From positions 1 through 64,000 of the forward strand of contig NZ_JBDOHS010000004.1 of the NCBI RefSeq assembly GCF_039832105.1: a stretch of DNA of 64,000 nucleotides. The letters run 5' to 3'. Source of the stretch: Dorea_A sp016295505 (GTDB lineage: Bacteria > Bacillota > Clostridia > Lachnospirales > Lachnospiraceae). A program made the position numbers and the translations under genes. Below, one piece after another: positions 17,390 to 26,586 of the stretch. The notes beneath the pieces are model-generated. The model did no database searches and was not told where the DNA came from. It worked only from the letters and a program-made list of their open reading frames with translations. How positions within the stretch are numbered: position 1 is the stretch's first letter; each line of letters begins with the position of its first letter.

Positions 17390-17418
17390 TTGATATTTAT
17401 TTCACAGGATGCTATACT
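17390..17418 (+). promoter_or_regulatory. Sigma-A promoter of pflB-pflA
   Basis: TTGATA (17390-17395), a 17-bp spacer and TATACT (17413-17418), 42 bp before the pflB start codon. Confidence 0.7.
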
Positions 17419-17460
17419 GTCGTCGCAAAAGAAAAAGAGTAAGAGGAAGGAGAAGCAAAA

Positions 17461-19713
17461 ATGGCACAGTTTGAACAGTGGGCTGGTTTCAAAGGAAGAA
17501 ACTGGACAAATTCTGTAGATGTCCGCAGCTTTATTCAGGACAACTATACACCTTATGACGGGGACGAATCTTTTTTAGAGGGTCCGACAGAGGCAACGAA
17601 CACCTTATGGGATGAACTGCAGAAACTGCAAAAGGAGGAGCGCGCAAAGGGCGGCGTTCTGGATATGGAGACAGAAGTTGTATCCGGACTGACTGCATAT
17701 GGTGCAGGTTACATCAATGAAGAGTTAAAAGATCTGGAAAAAGTGGTAGGTCTTCAGACAGATAAACCTCTGAAAAGAGCATTTATGCCATATGGAGGAA
17801 TCAAGATGGCCGAGCAGGCTTGTATTACTTACGGATATCAACCGAGTGAAAAGATACATGAGATCTTTACAAAGTATCACAAGACACACAATCAGGGGGT
17901 ATTTGATGTATACACACCGGAGATGAAAAAAGCCAGACACAATAAAATCATCACTGGTCTTCCGGATACCTATGGAAGAGGACGTATTGTTGGTGACTAT
18001 CGCCGGGTAGCGCTGTACGGTATTGATTTCCTGATTGAGAAGAAGCAGTATGACTTCGAACGTTATGCAAGACATGGTATGAAGGGAACAGACTTCCGTC
18101 TTCGTGAAGAGGTTGCGGATCAGATTCATGCACTGCAGGATATGAAAGTCATGGCGGCTGCTTATGGATATGACATCTCACAGCCTGCAAAGGATGCCCG
18201 TGAGGCAGTACAGTGGCTGTATTTCGGATATCTTGCAGCTATTAAGACCCAGAATGGCGCGGCTATGAGTGTTGGCCGTATCTCGACCTTCCTCGATATA
18301 TATATTGAAAGAGATTTAAAAGCAGGCAAGATTACAGAAGCCGAGGCTCAGGAACTGATCGATCACATGGTTATGAAGTTCCGTATGGTGAAGTTCGCAA
18401 GAATTCCTTCTTACAATGAGTTGTTCTCCGGTGATCCGGTATGGGCGACTCTGGAAATGGGCGGACTTGGACAGGATGGACGTTCTATGGTTACAAAGAA
18501 CGATTATCGTTTCCTGCATACACTGGAGAATATGGGACCAGCACCGGAACCGAACCTTACTGTTCTGTATTCTTCCAAACTGCCGGATAATTTCAAGAAA
18601 TACGCCGCATATATTTCTGTGAAGACAAGTTCTGTACAGTATGAAAATGATGATGTGATGCGTCCGGTATGGGGGGATGACTATTCAATCTGCTGCTGCG
18701 TATCTGCAACGCAGACCGGAAAAGAAATGCAGTTCTTCGGTGCACGTGCCAACCTGGCTAAGTGTCTGTTATATGCTATCAACGGTGGTGTGGATGAAAA
18801 GAGCAAACAGCAGGTAGCACCGGCATATAAGCCGATTACTTCAGAATATCTGGATTATGATGAAGTGATGGAGCGTTATGATGAGATGATGGAATGGCTG
18901 AGCAAGTTGTATGTAGATACATTGAATATGATTCATTATATGCATGACAAGTACAACTATGAAGCAGCAGAGATGGCTCTGATCGATACCAATGTAAGAC
19001 GTACATTTGCAACGGGTATTGCCGGATTTTCACATGTAATCGATTCTCTGTGTGCGATCAAGTATGCAAAGGTGAAACCAATCCGTGACGAGGATGGTAT
19101 CGCAGTAGATTTTGAGATTGAAGGCGACTTCCCAAGATACGGTAACGATGATGACCGTGCAGATGATATGGCAATCTGGCTTCTGAAGACATTCATGCAT
19201 AAACTGAACAAATGCCATACTTACAGAAATTCCGAGCCAACGACATCCATCCTTACGATTACATCCAACGTTGTATACGGTAAGGCTACCGGATCACTTC
19301 CGGACGGAAGAAAAGCAGGAGAACCACTGTCACCTGGTGCAAATCCATCTTATGGAGCAGAAAAGAATGGTCTTCTGGCATCACTGAACTCTGTAGCCAA
19401 GCTTCCATATGAGCTGGCACTGGATGGAATCTCCAATACACAGACCATCAGCCCGGGGGCACTTGGACACAATGATGAGGAGAGAAGAGATAATCTGGTA
19501 AATGTGATGGATGGTTACTTCGATCAGGGGGCACACCATCTGAATGTCAATGTATTTGGTACAGAAAAACTGATCGATGCAATGGAACATCCGGAAAAGC
19601 CAGAATATGCAAACTTCACGATCCGCGTATCCGGATATGCAGTAAAGTTCATTGACCTGACTCGTGAACAGCAGCTGGATGTAATTGCGAGAACCTGCCA
19701 CGATCATATGTAG
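17461..19713 (+). CDS. pflB: Pyruvate formate-lyase (formate C-acetyltransferase)
   Basis: 750 residues; converts pyruvate and CoA to acetyl-CoA and formate in anaerobic fermentation. The glycyl-radical motif RVSGYAVKF is near the C-terminus, with the radical glycine at residue 725. The active-site cysteines are in SICCCVS (Cys 411-413, one more Cys than the usual pair). The substrate-pocket regions FGRISTFLD-like (VGRISTFLDIYIERD) and LTVLYSSKLP are intact. It has its own promoter and a strong AGGAAGGAG ribosome binding site, and is followed 45 bp later by its activase. Confidence 0.97.
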   Translation: MAQFEQWAGFKGRNWTNSVDVRSFIQDNYTPYDGDESFLEGPTEATNTLWDELQKLQKEERAKGGVLDMETEVVSGLTAYGAGYINEELKDLEKVVGLQTDKPLKRAFMPYGGIKMAEQACITYGYQPSEKIHEIFTKYHKTHNQGVFDVYTPEMKKARHNKIITGLPDTYGRGRIVGDYRRVALYGIDFLIEKKQYDFERYARHGMKGTDFRLREEVADQIHALQDMKVMAAAYGYDISQPAKDAREAVQWLYFGYLAAIKTQNGAAMSVGRISTFLDIYIERDLKAGKITEAEAQELIDHMVMKFRMVKFARIPSYNELFSGDPVWATLEMGGLGQDGRSMVTKNDYRFLHTLENMGPAPEPNLTVLYSSKLPDNFKKYAAYISVKTSSVQYENDDVMRPVWGDDYSICCCVSATQTGKEMQFFGARANLAKCLLYAINGGVDEKSKQQVAPAYKPITSEYLDYDEVMERYDEMMEWLSKLYVDTLNMIHYMHDKYNYEAAEMALIDTNVRRTFATGIAGFSHVIDSLCAIKYAKVKPIRDEDGIAVDFEIEGDFPRYGNDDDRADDMAIWLLKTFMHKLNKCHTYRNSEPTTSILTITSNVVYGKATGSLPDGRKAGEPLSPGANPSYGAEKNGLLASLNSVAKLPYELALDGISNTQTISPGALGHNDEERRDNLVNVMDGYFDQGAHHLNVNVFGTEKLIDAMEHPEKPEYANFTIRVSGYAVKFIDLTREQQLDVIARTCHDHM

Positions 19714-19758
19714 AATGCCAGGAATAATATGAAGTCAAGAATATAAAGGAGCAAAGAG

Positions 19759-20508
19759 ATGACAAAGGGATATATACATTCCCTGGAAAGCTTTGGCTCT
19801 GTTGACGGTCCCGGAGTCCGGTATGTGATATTTACTTCCGGCTGTGCAATGCGCTGCCAGTTCTGCCACAACCCGGACACCTGGAATATGCAGTCGGGAA
19901 CACCTTATACAGCGGATGAGCTGATTGCAAAGGCTGTAAAATACCGAACCTACTGGGGAAGTAAGGGTGGTATCACCGTCAGCGGAGGAGAACCGCTTCT
20001 TCAGATTGATTTTCTGACAGAACTCTTTCAAAAAGCAAAAGAAGAGGGAATTCATACGACGCTCGATACAAGCGGGCAGCCATTTACAAAAGAAGAACCA
20101 TATTTTCAAAAGTTTCAGAAACTGATGGAAGTAACAGATCTTGTAATGCTTGATCTTAAGCATATGGATGAGGAACAGCACCGAATGCTGACCGGACACA
20201 CCAACCGCAATATACTGGAGCTTGCCGATTATCTGTCAGACATCGGAAAACCAGTATGGATCCGGCATGTGCTGGTGCCGCAGAGAAGTGATGAAGATGT
20301 GTATCTGAACCGCCTTCGTGACTATATTCGGACACTTCATAATGTTGAGAAAGTTGAGATCCTTCCATATCATACATTAGGAATATATAAATGGAAGGAA
20401 CTGGGACTTACGTATTCGCTGGAAGGAATTGAGCCACCGACAAAAGAGCGGATTGAGAATGCAAATCAGATACTGGAAACTGAAAAGTATGATAATCAGT
20501 TCAAATAA
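19759..20508 (+). CDS. pflA: Pyruvate formate-lyase activating enzyme (radical SAM)
   Basis: 249 residues; uses a [4Fe-4S] cluster and SAM to place the glycyl radical on PflB. The N-terminus is GYIHSLESFGSVDGPGVRYV, then the cluster motif CAMRCQFCHNPDTW (CxxxCxxC) and TVSGGEPLLQ. The length and the position immediately after pflB are diagnostic. A strong hairpin terminator follows. Confidence 0.97.
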   Translation: MTKGYIHSLESFGSVDGPGVRYVIFTSGCAMRCQFCHNPDTWNMQSGTPYTADELIAKAVKYRTYWGSKGGITVSGGEPLLQIDFLTELFQKAKEEGIHTTLDTSGQPFTKEEPYFQKFQKLMEVTDLVMLDLKHMDEEQHRMLTGHTNRNILELADYLSDIGKPVWIRHVLVPQRSDEDVYLNRLRDYIRTLHNVEKVEILPYHTLGIYKWKELGLTYSLEGIEPPTKERIENANQILETEKYDNQFK

Positions 20509-20518
20509 TAGAAAAAGC

Positions 20519-20567
20519 AACAGGACGATTACGGAGCCGGTATGGTGCTCTGTAATCGTCCTGTTTT
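20519..20567. terminator. Bidirectional terminator between pflA and the small minus-strand gene
   Basis: An 18-bp stem: ACAGGACGATTACGGAGC pairs with GCTCTGTAATCGTCCTGT with one G:U pair. T residues follow on the plus strand (20564-20567), and a T-rich stretch on the minus strand serves the converging gene. Confidence 0.85.
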
Positions 20568-20575
20568 GCCATCTG

Positions 20576-20773
20576 TTAATTTATATCAGACGATGAATGA
20601 AACAGATTCTCTACGTAATTCTGCATCGCTTCGCGGCTTTTCATCTTTCGGGAACCATCAACAATCTGCTGTTGTTCACCGGCTGACAGGGAAGCAAATT
20701 GCCGCAGAACATCCGGGTGTTGAGCCAGAGACATTGTAAAACCGATTGGAAATTCTTCATCATGAAAAATCAT
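20576..20773 (-). CDS. Small conserved protein of unknown function (65 aa)
   Basis: 65 residues beginning MIFHDEEFPIGFTMSLAQHP. I recognise the pattern (a start like F-HDEEFPIG, a central SLS-GEQQQIVDGSR, and a tail like SREAMQNYVENL) as a small protein recurring in clostridia; no function is known to me. No membrane helix, cysteine cluster or signal peptide is visible; it is mostly helical and polar. A GGTG-type ribosome binding site precedes ATG 20773, and it ends on a shared terminator. This makes it a real gene, not a shadow ORF. It lies divergent from leuB. Confidence 0.7.
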   Translation of the reverse strand: MIFHDEEFPIGFTMSLAQHPDVLRQFASLSAGEQQQIVDGSRKMKSREAMQNYVENLFHSSSDIN

Positions 20774-20891
20774 AAAAGATCACCTCAATATCAATATGTA
20801 CATAGTATGTGCAATTTGAAGAGAATTATAAGTGATATACAAGTAAAAATATAATAACTGTCAGAATATGACAATTTACTCAATTAAAGTC

Positions 20892-20920
20892 TTGAAACAT
20901 GTATGAAAATAGGATAATAT
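20892..20920 (+). promoter_or_regulatory. Sigma-A promoter of the leuB-serA operon
   Basis: TTGAAA (20892-20897), a 17-bp spacer and TAATAT (20915-20920). The leader to leuB is only about 30 nt, so there is no room for a T-box or attenuator. Confidence 0.7.
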
Positions 20921-20958
20921 AAATGCTATAGATTTTTTTCTAAGGAAGGATGAGAACC

Positions 20959-22041
20959 ATGAATCTGAAAATTGGTGTGATTAAAGGAGATGGAATTGGT
21001 CCGGAGATCGTTACGGAAGCAATGAAGGTCCTGGATAAAGTTGCAGAGGTGTATGGGCATACCTGTGAATATACACAGCTTTTGCTTGGCGGTGCTTCGA
21101 TAGATGTTCACGGCGTTCCGCTTACAGATGAGACCATCGCAGAGGCAAAGGCATGTGATGCAGTATTGATGGGATCCATCGGAGGAGATGCGAAGACTTC
21201 TCCGTGGTATCAGCTGGAACCGTCAAAAAGACCGGAAGCCGGATTGTTAAAGATCAGAAAGTCGTTGAATCTGTTCGCAAACCTGAGACCGGCGATTTTG
21301 TATGATGAACTGAAGGGAGCATGTCCGCTGAAAGAAGAGATCACGGAAGGCGGATTTGATCTGATGATCATGCGTGAACTGACAGGTGGTCTGTATTTTG
21401 GGGAGAGAAAGACGGTGGAAGAAGATGGGGTACTGACCGCGTATGATTCTCTTACTTACAATGAAAATGAGATCCGCAGAATTGCAAAGCGGGGATTTGA
21501 TATCGCGATGAAGCGCAGGAAAAAAGTGACCAGTGTTGATAAGGCAAATGTGCTGGATTCCTCCAGACTCTGGAGAAAAGTGGTTGAAGAAGTCGCGAAA
21601 GATTATCCGGAAGTGACTCTTGAGCATATGCTGGTTGATAACTGTGCGATGCAGCTTGTAAAGGATCCGAAGCAGTTTGATGTAGTGCTTACTGAGAATA
21701 TGTTTGGAGATATCCTTTCAGATGAAGCCAGTATGGTGACGGGATCTATCGGTATGCTTGCCAGCGCAAGTCTGAATGAGACAAAATTCGGGTTATATGA
21801 ACCAAGCGGTGGTTCAGCACCGGACATCGCAGGACAAGGAATTGCCAATCCGATCGCAACGATTCTGTCTGCTGCAATGATGCTTCGTTTCAGCTTTGAT
21901 CTGGATCAGGAAGCAGATGCAATTGAAAAAGCAGTAGAGAAAGTATTGAAGGATGGATACAGAACGATTGATATTATGTCGGACGGAAAGACACAGGTCG
22001 GAACTGCCTGCATGGGTGATCTGATTGCTGAGAATATCTGA
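20959..22041 (+). CDS. leuB: 3-isopropylmalate dehydrogenase
   Basis: 360 residues; NAD-dependent oxidative decarboxylation in leucine synthesis. Motifs: GDGIGPEIVTEAMKVLD, LMGSIGGDAKTSPW, the substrate-site RELTGGLYFGERKT and the cofactor-binding GSAPDIAGQGIANPIA. The start at 20959 is preferred to an ATG at 20950 because AAGGAAGG ends at 20949. It is the first gene of leuB-ilvD-ilvB-serC-serA. The neighbouring leu genes (leuA, leuCD) are not here. Confidence 0.95.
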   Translation: MNLKIGVIKGDGIGPEIVTEAMKVLDKVAEVYGHTCEYTQLLLGGASIDVHGVPLTDETIAEAKACDAVLMGSIGGDAKTSPWYQLEPSKRPEAGLLKIRKSLNLFANLRPAILYDELKGACPLKEEITEGGFDLMIMRELTGGLYFGERKTVEEDGVLTAYDSLTYNENEIRRIAKRGFDIAMKRRKKVTSVDKANVLDSSRLWRKVVEEVAKDYPEVTLEHMLVDNCAMQLVKDPKQFDVVLTENMFGDILSDEASMVTGSIGMLASASLNETKFGLYEPSGGSAPDIAGQGIANPIATILSAAMMLRFSFDLDQEADAIEKAVEKVLKDGYRTIDIMSDGKTQVGTACMGDLIAENI

Positions 22042-22088
22042 AGATGTGTTTATATATATTGATATAGAAGAGGAAAGGATATAAAAAG

Positions 22089-23762
22089 ATGAGAAGTGAT
22101 ACAGTTACAAAAGGAAAACAGCAGGCACCGCACCGGTCATTGTTTAATGCACTGGGGCTTACAGAAGAAGAGATGAACCGTCCGCTGGTCGGTATCGTCA
22201 GTTCTTATAATGAGATCGTTCCGGGACATATGAACCTGGATAAAATTGTAAATGCGGTAAAGCAGGGGGTTGCCATGGCAGGCGGAACACCGATCATGTT
22301 TCCTGCAATTGCGGTATGCGATGGAATTGCAATGGGACATATCGGAATGAAATATTCTCTGGTAACCAGAGATCTGATCGCAGATTCTACAGAGGCGATG
22401 GCAATGGCACATCAGTTTGATGCCCTCGTTATGGTTCCGAACTGTGATAAGAATGTACCGGGACTTTTGATGGCGGCAGCAAGAATAAACGTTCCGACTA
22501 TATTTGTAAGCGGCGGTCCGATGCTTGCAGGTCATGTCATGGGACAGAAGAGAAGTCTTTCCAGCATGTTTGAAGCGGTAGGAGCCAATGCGGCAGGGAC
22601 ATTGTCTGATGAAGGATTATGTGAATTTGAGAATAAGGTATGTCCGACCTGCGGATCCTGCTCCGGTATGTATACAGCAAACAGCATGAACTGTCTGACA
22701 GAAGTACTTGGTATGGGACTTCGCGGAAATGGTACGATCCCGGCTGTATATTCTGAGAGAATACGTCTTGCCAAGAAGGCAGGTATGAAGGTCATGGAAC
22801 TTCTGGAGAAGAATATCCGTCCGAGAGATATCATGACAGAAGATGCGATTCTGAACGCATTGACCGTGGATATGGCACTGGGATGTTCTACAAACAGTAT
22901 GCTTCATCTCCCGGCAATCGCACATGAGATCGGTATGGATTTTGAGATTGATTTTGCAAATGGTATCAGTGAAAAGACACCGAATCTCTGTCATCTGGCA
23001 CCGGCCGGCCCGACTTATATGGAAGATCTGAATGAGGCAGGCGGTGTATATGCTGTGATGAATGAGCTGAATAAAAAGGGTCTTCTTCACACAGACTGCA
23101 TGACAGTAACAGGAAAGACGGTTGGTGAAAATATCAGGGATGCAGTGAACAAGAATCCGGAAGTTATTCGTCCGATCGACAATCCATACAGCCAGACAGG
23201 CGGTCTTGCCGTACTGAAGGGCAATCTTGCGCCGGATGGAAGTGTAGTAAAACGTTCCGCGGTTGTTCCGGAGATGCTGGTACATGAAGGACCGGCAAGA
23301 GTGTTTGAATGTGAAGAGGATGCAATTGATGCAATCAAGGGCGGCAAGATCGTTGCCGGAGATGTCGTTGTAATCCGTTATGAAGGACCTAAGGGTGGAC
23401 CGGGTATGCGTGAAATGCTGAATCCGACCTCTGCGATAGCAGGTATGGGACTTGGTTCCAGCGTTGCACTGATCACAGACGGACGTTTTAGTGGAGCGTC
23501 CAGAGGAGCATCCATCGGACATGTATCACCGGAGGCGGCAGTAGGCGGACCGATCGCTCTGGTTGAAGAGGGAGATATCATTAAGATTGATATTCCAAAC
23601 ATGAAACTTGAATTGGATGTATCAGAGGAAGAACTTGCAAGAAGAAAAGAAGCATGGCAGCCAAGAGAGCCAAAGGTTACAACCGGATATCTTGCAAGAT
23701 ACGCATCCATGGTGACTTCAGGCAACAGAGGAGCAATTCTGGAAATACCAAAAGTTAAATAA
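22089..23762 (+). CDS. ilvD: Dihydroxy-acid dehydratase
   Basis: 557 residues; an Fe-S enzyme of valine and isoleucine synthesis. The cluster and active-site segments are visible: PNCDKNVPGLLMAA, CPTCGSCSGMYTANSMNCL and DGRFSGASRGASIGHVSPEA. The length is normal. It lies 47 bp after leuB and 30 bp before ilvB in the same operon. Confidence 0.97.
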   Translation: MRSDTVTKGKQQAPHRSLFNALGLTEEEMNRPLVGIVSSYNEIVPGHMNLDKIVNAVKQGVAMAGGTPIMFPAIAVCDGIAMGHIGMKYSLVTRDLIADSTEAMAMAHQFDALVMVPNCDKNVPGLLMAAARINVPTIFVSGGPMLAGHVMGQKRSLSSMFEAVGANAAGTLSDEGLCEFENKVCPTCGSCSGMYTANSMNCLTEVLGMGLRGNGTIPAVYSERIRLAKKAGMKVMELLEKNIRPRDIMTEDAILNALTVDMALGCSTNSMLHLPAIAHEIGMDFEIDFANGISEKTPNLCHLAPAGPTYMEDLNEAGGVYAVMNELNKKGLLHTDCMTVTGKTVGENIRDAVNKNPEVIRPIDNPYSQTGGLAVLKGNLAPDGSVVKRSAVVPEMLVHEGPARVFECEEDAIDAIKGGKIVAGDVVVIRYEGPKGGPGMREMLNPTSAIAGMGLGSSVALITDGRFSGASRGASIGHVSPEAAVGGPIALVEEGDIIKIDIPNMKLELDVSEEELARRKEAWQPREPKVTTGYLARYASMVTSGNRGAILEIPKVK

Positions 23763-23792
23763 TAGTATAATAGAACAGGGGAACAAGAGAAA

Positions 23793-25472
23793 ATGCAGTT
23801 AACAGGAGCAGAAATCGTGATCGAATGCCTGAAAGAACAAGGCGTAGATACTGTATTTGGGTATCCGGGCGGCGCGATTTTAAATGTATATGATGAGTTA
23901 TATAAACACAGCGATGAGATCACACATATCCTGACCTCACACGAGCAGGGTGCATCTCATGCAGCAGACGGTTATGCAAGGGCAACCGGTAAGGTAGGTG
24001 TATGTTTCGCGACCAGTGGTCCGGGAGCAACAAATCTGGTTACCGGAATTGCGACCGCATATATGGATTCCATTCCGATTGTTGCTATCACGTGTAATGT
24101 AGGTGTCTCTCTTCTTGGCAAGGACAGTTTTCAGGAGATTGATATTGCCGGAATTACGATGCCGATCACGAAGCATAACTTTATTGTAAAAGATGTAAAA
24201 CAGCTGGCGGACACGATCCGTAAGGCTTTTGTGATTGCAAAAAAGGGAAGACCGGGTCCGGTTCTGATCGATATTCCAAAGGATGTAACTGCTAATAAGG
24301 CAGAGTATCGGAAAGCAGAGATACAGCCGGTATGTCCACGGAAAGATGTATGTCAGGAGGATATCCAGACGGCACTTCGGATGATTCGCAAAGCAAAAAA
24401 ACCATACATATTTGTGGGCGGAGGAGCTGTACTTTCCGGTGCAAGTGAAGAACTCTATACATTTGTGAAGAAGGTGGATGCACCGGTGACCGATTCCCTG
24501 ATGGGAAAAGGAGCATTTCCGGGAGATGATCCGCTGTATACAGGTATGCTTGGCATGCACGGAACCAAGACTTCCAACTACGGAGTCAGTGAATGCGACC
24601 TGCTGATCGTAGTCGGTGCGAGATTCAGTGACCGCGTGACCGGCAATGCGAAGAAATTTGCCAAGAACGCCAAGATCCTTCAGATTGATGTGGATCCGGC
24701 AGAGATGAATAAAAATGTGATCATTACAGACGGTGTTGTCGGTGACATCAAAGTAGTACTGGGCATTCTGAATCAGGAACTGGAGCAGCTGAATCATTCT
24801 GAGTGGATCGAAAAGATCATGGAATACAAAGAAAGATATCCGCTGTCTTACCATCCGGATGTTCTGACAGGACCATATATTGTAGAGGAGATCTATCGTC
24901 AGACAGAAGGTGAGGCGATTATCGTAACTGAGGTTGGACAGCATCAGATGTGGGCCGCACAGTATTATAAATATACAAAACCAAGAACATTCCTGACATC
25001 AGGCGGACTTGGAACCATGGGATACGGACTTGGCGCATCCCTTGGGGCAAAAGTCGGAAAGCCGGATAAGACGGTTGTAAATATAGCAGGTGACGGATGT
25101 TTCCGTATGAATATGAATGAGATTGCTACCGCAGTACGCCATAATATTCCAGTCATTCAGGTAGTAATCAATAATCATGTACTTGGAATGGTTCGCCAGT
25201 GGCAGAATCTTTTCTACGGACAGCGTTACTCGGCAACGGTACTCAATGACGCGGTGGACTTTGTAAAACTTGCAGAGGCTATGGGAGCAGAGGGTATCCG
25301 TGTTACAACACAGGAAGAGTTCAGGGATGCATTTTCCAGAGCACTTACACTGGGAAGGCCTGTTGTCATTGACTGTCAGATCGACTGTGATGACAAGGTA
25401 TGGCCGATGGTTGCACCAGGCGCACCAATCAATGAAGCATTTGATGAAAAAGACCTGGAAGACAGAAAGTAA
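23793..25472 (+). CDS. ilvB: Acetolactate synthase large (catalytic) subunit
   Basis: 559 residues; a ThDP-dependent enzyme for branched-chain amino acids. It shows FGYPGGAILNVYDELY, the catalytic Glu in HEQGASHAADGYARATG and the ThDP motif GDGCFRMNMNEIATAVRHN. No ilvN (regulatory subunit) follows; the next gene, 29 bp away, is serC. The subunit may be supplied from elsewhere, or the enzyme may act without it. The length fits the biosynthetic type. Confidence 0.94.
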   Translation: MQLTGAEIVIECLKEQGVDTVFGYPGGAILNVYDELYKHSDEITHILTSHEQGASHAADGYARATGKVGVCFATSGPGATNLVTGIATAYMDSIPIVAITCNVGVSLLGKDSFQEIDIAGITMPITKHNFIVKDVKQLADTIRKAFVIAKKGRPGPVLIDIPKDVTANKAEYRKAEIQPVCPRKDVCQEDIQTALRMIRKAKKPYIFVGGGAVLSGASEELYTFVKKVDAPVTDSLMGKGAFPGDDPLYTGMLGMHGTKTSNYGVSECDLLIVVGARFSDRVTGNAKKFAKNAKILQIDVDPAEMNKNVIITDGVVGDIKVVLGILNQELEQLNHSEWIEKIMEYKERYPLSYHPDVLTGPYIVEEIYRQTEGEAIIVTEVGQHQMWAAQYYKYTKPRTFLTSGGLGTMGYGLGASLGAKVGKPDKTVVNIAGDGCFRMNMNEIATAVRHNIPVIQVVINNHVLGMVRQWQNLFYGQRYSATVLNDAVDFVKLAEAMGAEGIRVTTQEEFRDAFSRALTLGRPVVIDCQIDCDDKVWPMVAPGAPINEAFDEKDLEDRK

Positions 25473-25501
25473 ATACGACGAAGGGAATTGGAGGAACAAC
25501 T

Positions 25502-26584
25502 ATGAGCAGAGTGTACAATTTTTCAGCAGGACCGGCGGTATTGCCGGAGGAAGTATTAAGAGAAGCGGCAGAGGAGATGTTAGATTACAACGGAACTGGC
25601 ATGTCGGTAATGGAAATGAGTCACCGCTCGCAGGCGTTCAAGGAGATTATTGAGACAGCAGAAGCCGATATCCGTGATCTGATGAATATTCCGGATAATT
25701 ATAAAGTATTATTCTTACAGGGTGGAGCATCTCAGCAATTTGCTATGATTCCGATGAACCTTATGAAGAATGGCGTGGCAGACTATATTGTTACAGGACA
25801 ATGGGCAAAAAAGGCTGCAGCCGAAGCAGAAAAGTATGGAAAAGTAAACATTCTGGCGTCTTCTGCAGATAAGACATTTTCTTATATTCCGGATTGTTCT
25901 GATCTTCCGGTATCTGAAGATGCAGATTATGTTTACATCTGTGAAAATAATACAATTTATGGTACGAAGTACAAAGAACTTCCTAATACTAAGGGAAAGA
26001 CACTGGTGGCAGACGTATCTTCCTGCTTCCTGTCTGAACCGATCGATGTCAGCAAATATGGTGTTGTATACGGAGGAGTACAGAAAAATGTAGGTCCTGC
26101 AGGAACGGTTATCGTGATCATCCGAGAGGATCTGATTACGGACGATGTTCTTCCGTGTACACCGACCATGTTAAAATATAAGACGCATGCGGATGCCGGA
26201 TCTTTATATAATACACCGCCGGCATATGGAATCTATATCTGTGGCAAAGTGTTCAAATGGCTGAAAAAGCAGGGTGGTCTTGCTGTTATGAAAGTAAAAA
26301 ATGAACAGAAGGCCAAGATTCTTTATGATTTCCTTGATCAGAGCAGGCTGTTTAAAGGAACTGTGGTTCCAAAGGATCGTTCACTGATGAATGTTCCGTT
26401 TGTAACCGGAGATGCAGATCTGGATGCAAAATTTGTAAAAGAAGCAAAAGCAGCCGGACTGGAAAACCTTAAGGGACATCGCTCTGTAGGCGGTATGCGT
26501 GCAAGTATTTATAACGCTATGCCGATCGAAGGTGTGGAAAAGCTGGTTGAATTTATGAAGAAGTTTGAAGAGGAGAATTTATAA
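25502..26584 (+). CDS. serC: Phosphoserine aminotransferase
   Basis: 360 residues, PLP-dependent. It starts MSRVYNFSAGPAVLPEEVL, the classic SerC N-terminus, with SHRSQAFKEI and the PLP-lysine region YGGVQKNVGPAG. It makes 3-phosphoserine in serine synthesis. It is preceded by ilvB and followed, after 2 bp, by a phosphoglycerate dehydrogenase gene, giving two consecutive serine-pathway steps. serB is not adjacent. Confidence 0.97.
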   Translation: MSRVYNFSAGPAVLPEEVLREAAEEMLDYNGTGMSVMEMSHRSQAFKEIIETAEADIRDLMNIPDNYKVLFLQGGASQQFAMIPMNLMKNGVADYIVTGQWAKKAAAEAEKYGKVNILASSADKTFSYIPDCSDLPVSEDADYVYICENNTIYGTKYKELPNTKGKTLVADVSSCFLSEPIDVSKYGVVYGGVQKNVGPAGTVIVIIREDLITDDVLPCTPTMLKYKTHADAGSLYNTPPAYGIYICGKVFKWLKKQGGLAVMKVKNEQKAKILYDFLDQSRLFKGTVVPKDRSLMNVPFVTGDADLDAKFVKEAKAAGLENLKGHRSVGGMRASIYNAMPIEGVEKLVEFMKKFEEENL

Positions 26585-26586
26585 TC

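Noticed and set aside
20774..20958. T-box or leucine attenuator ahead of leuB
   Set aside because: The promoter at 20892-20920 leaves a leader of about 30 nt, with no specifier stem or terminator.
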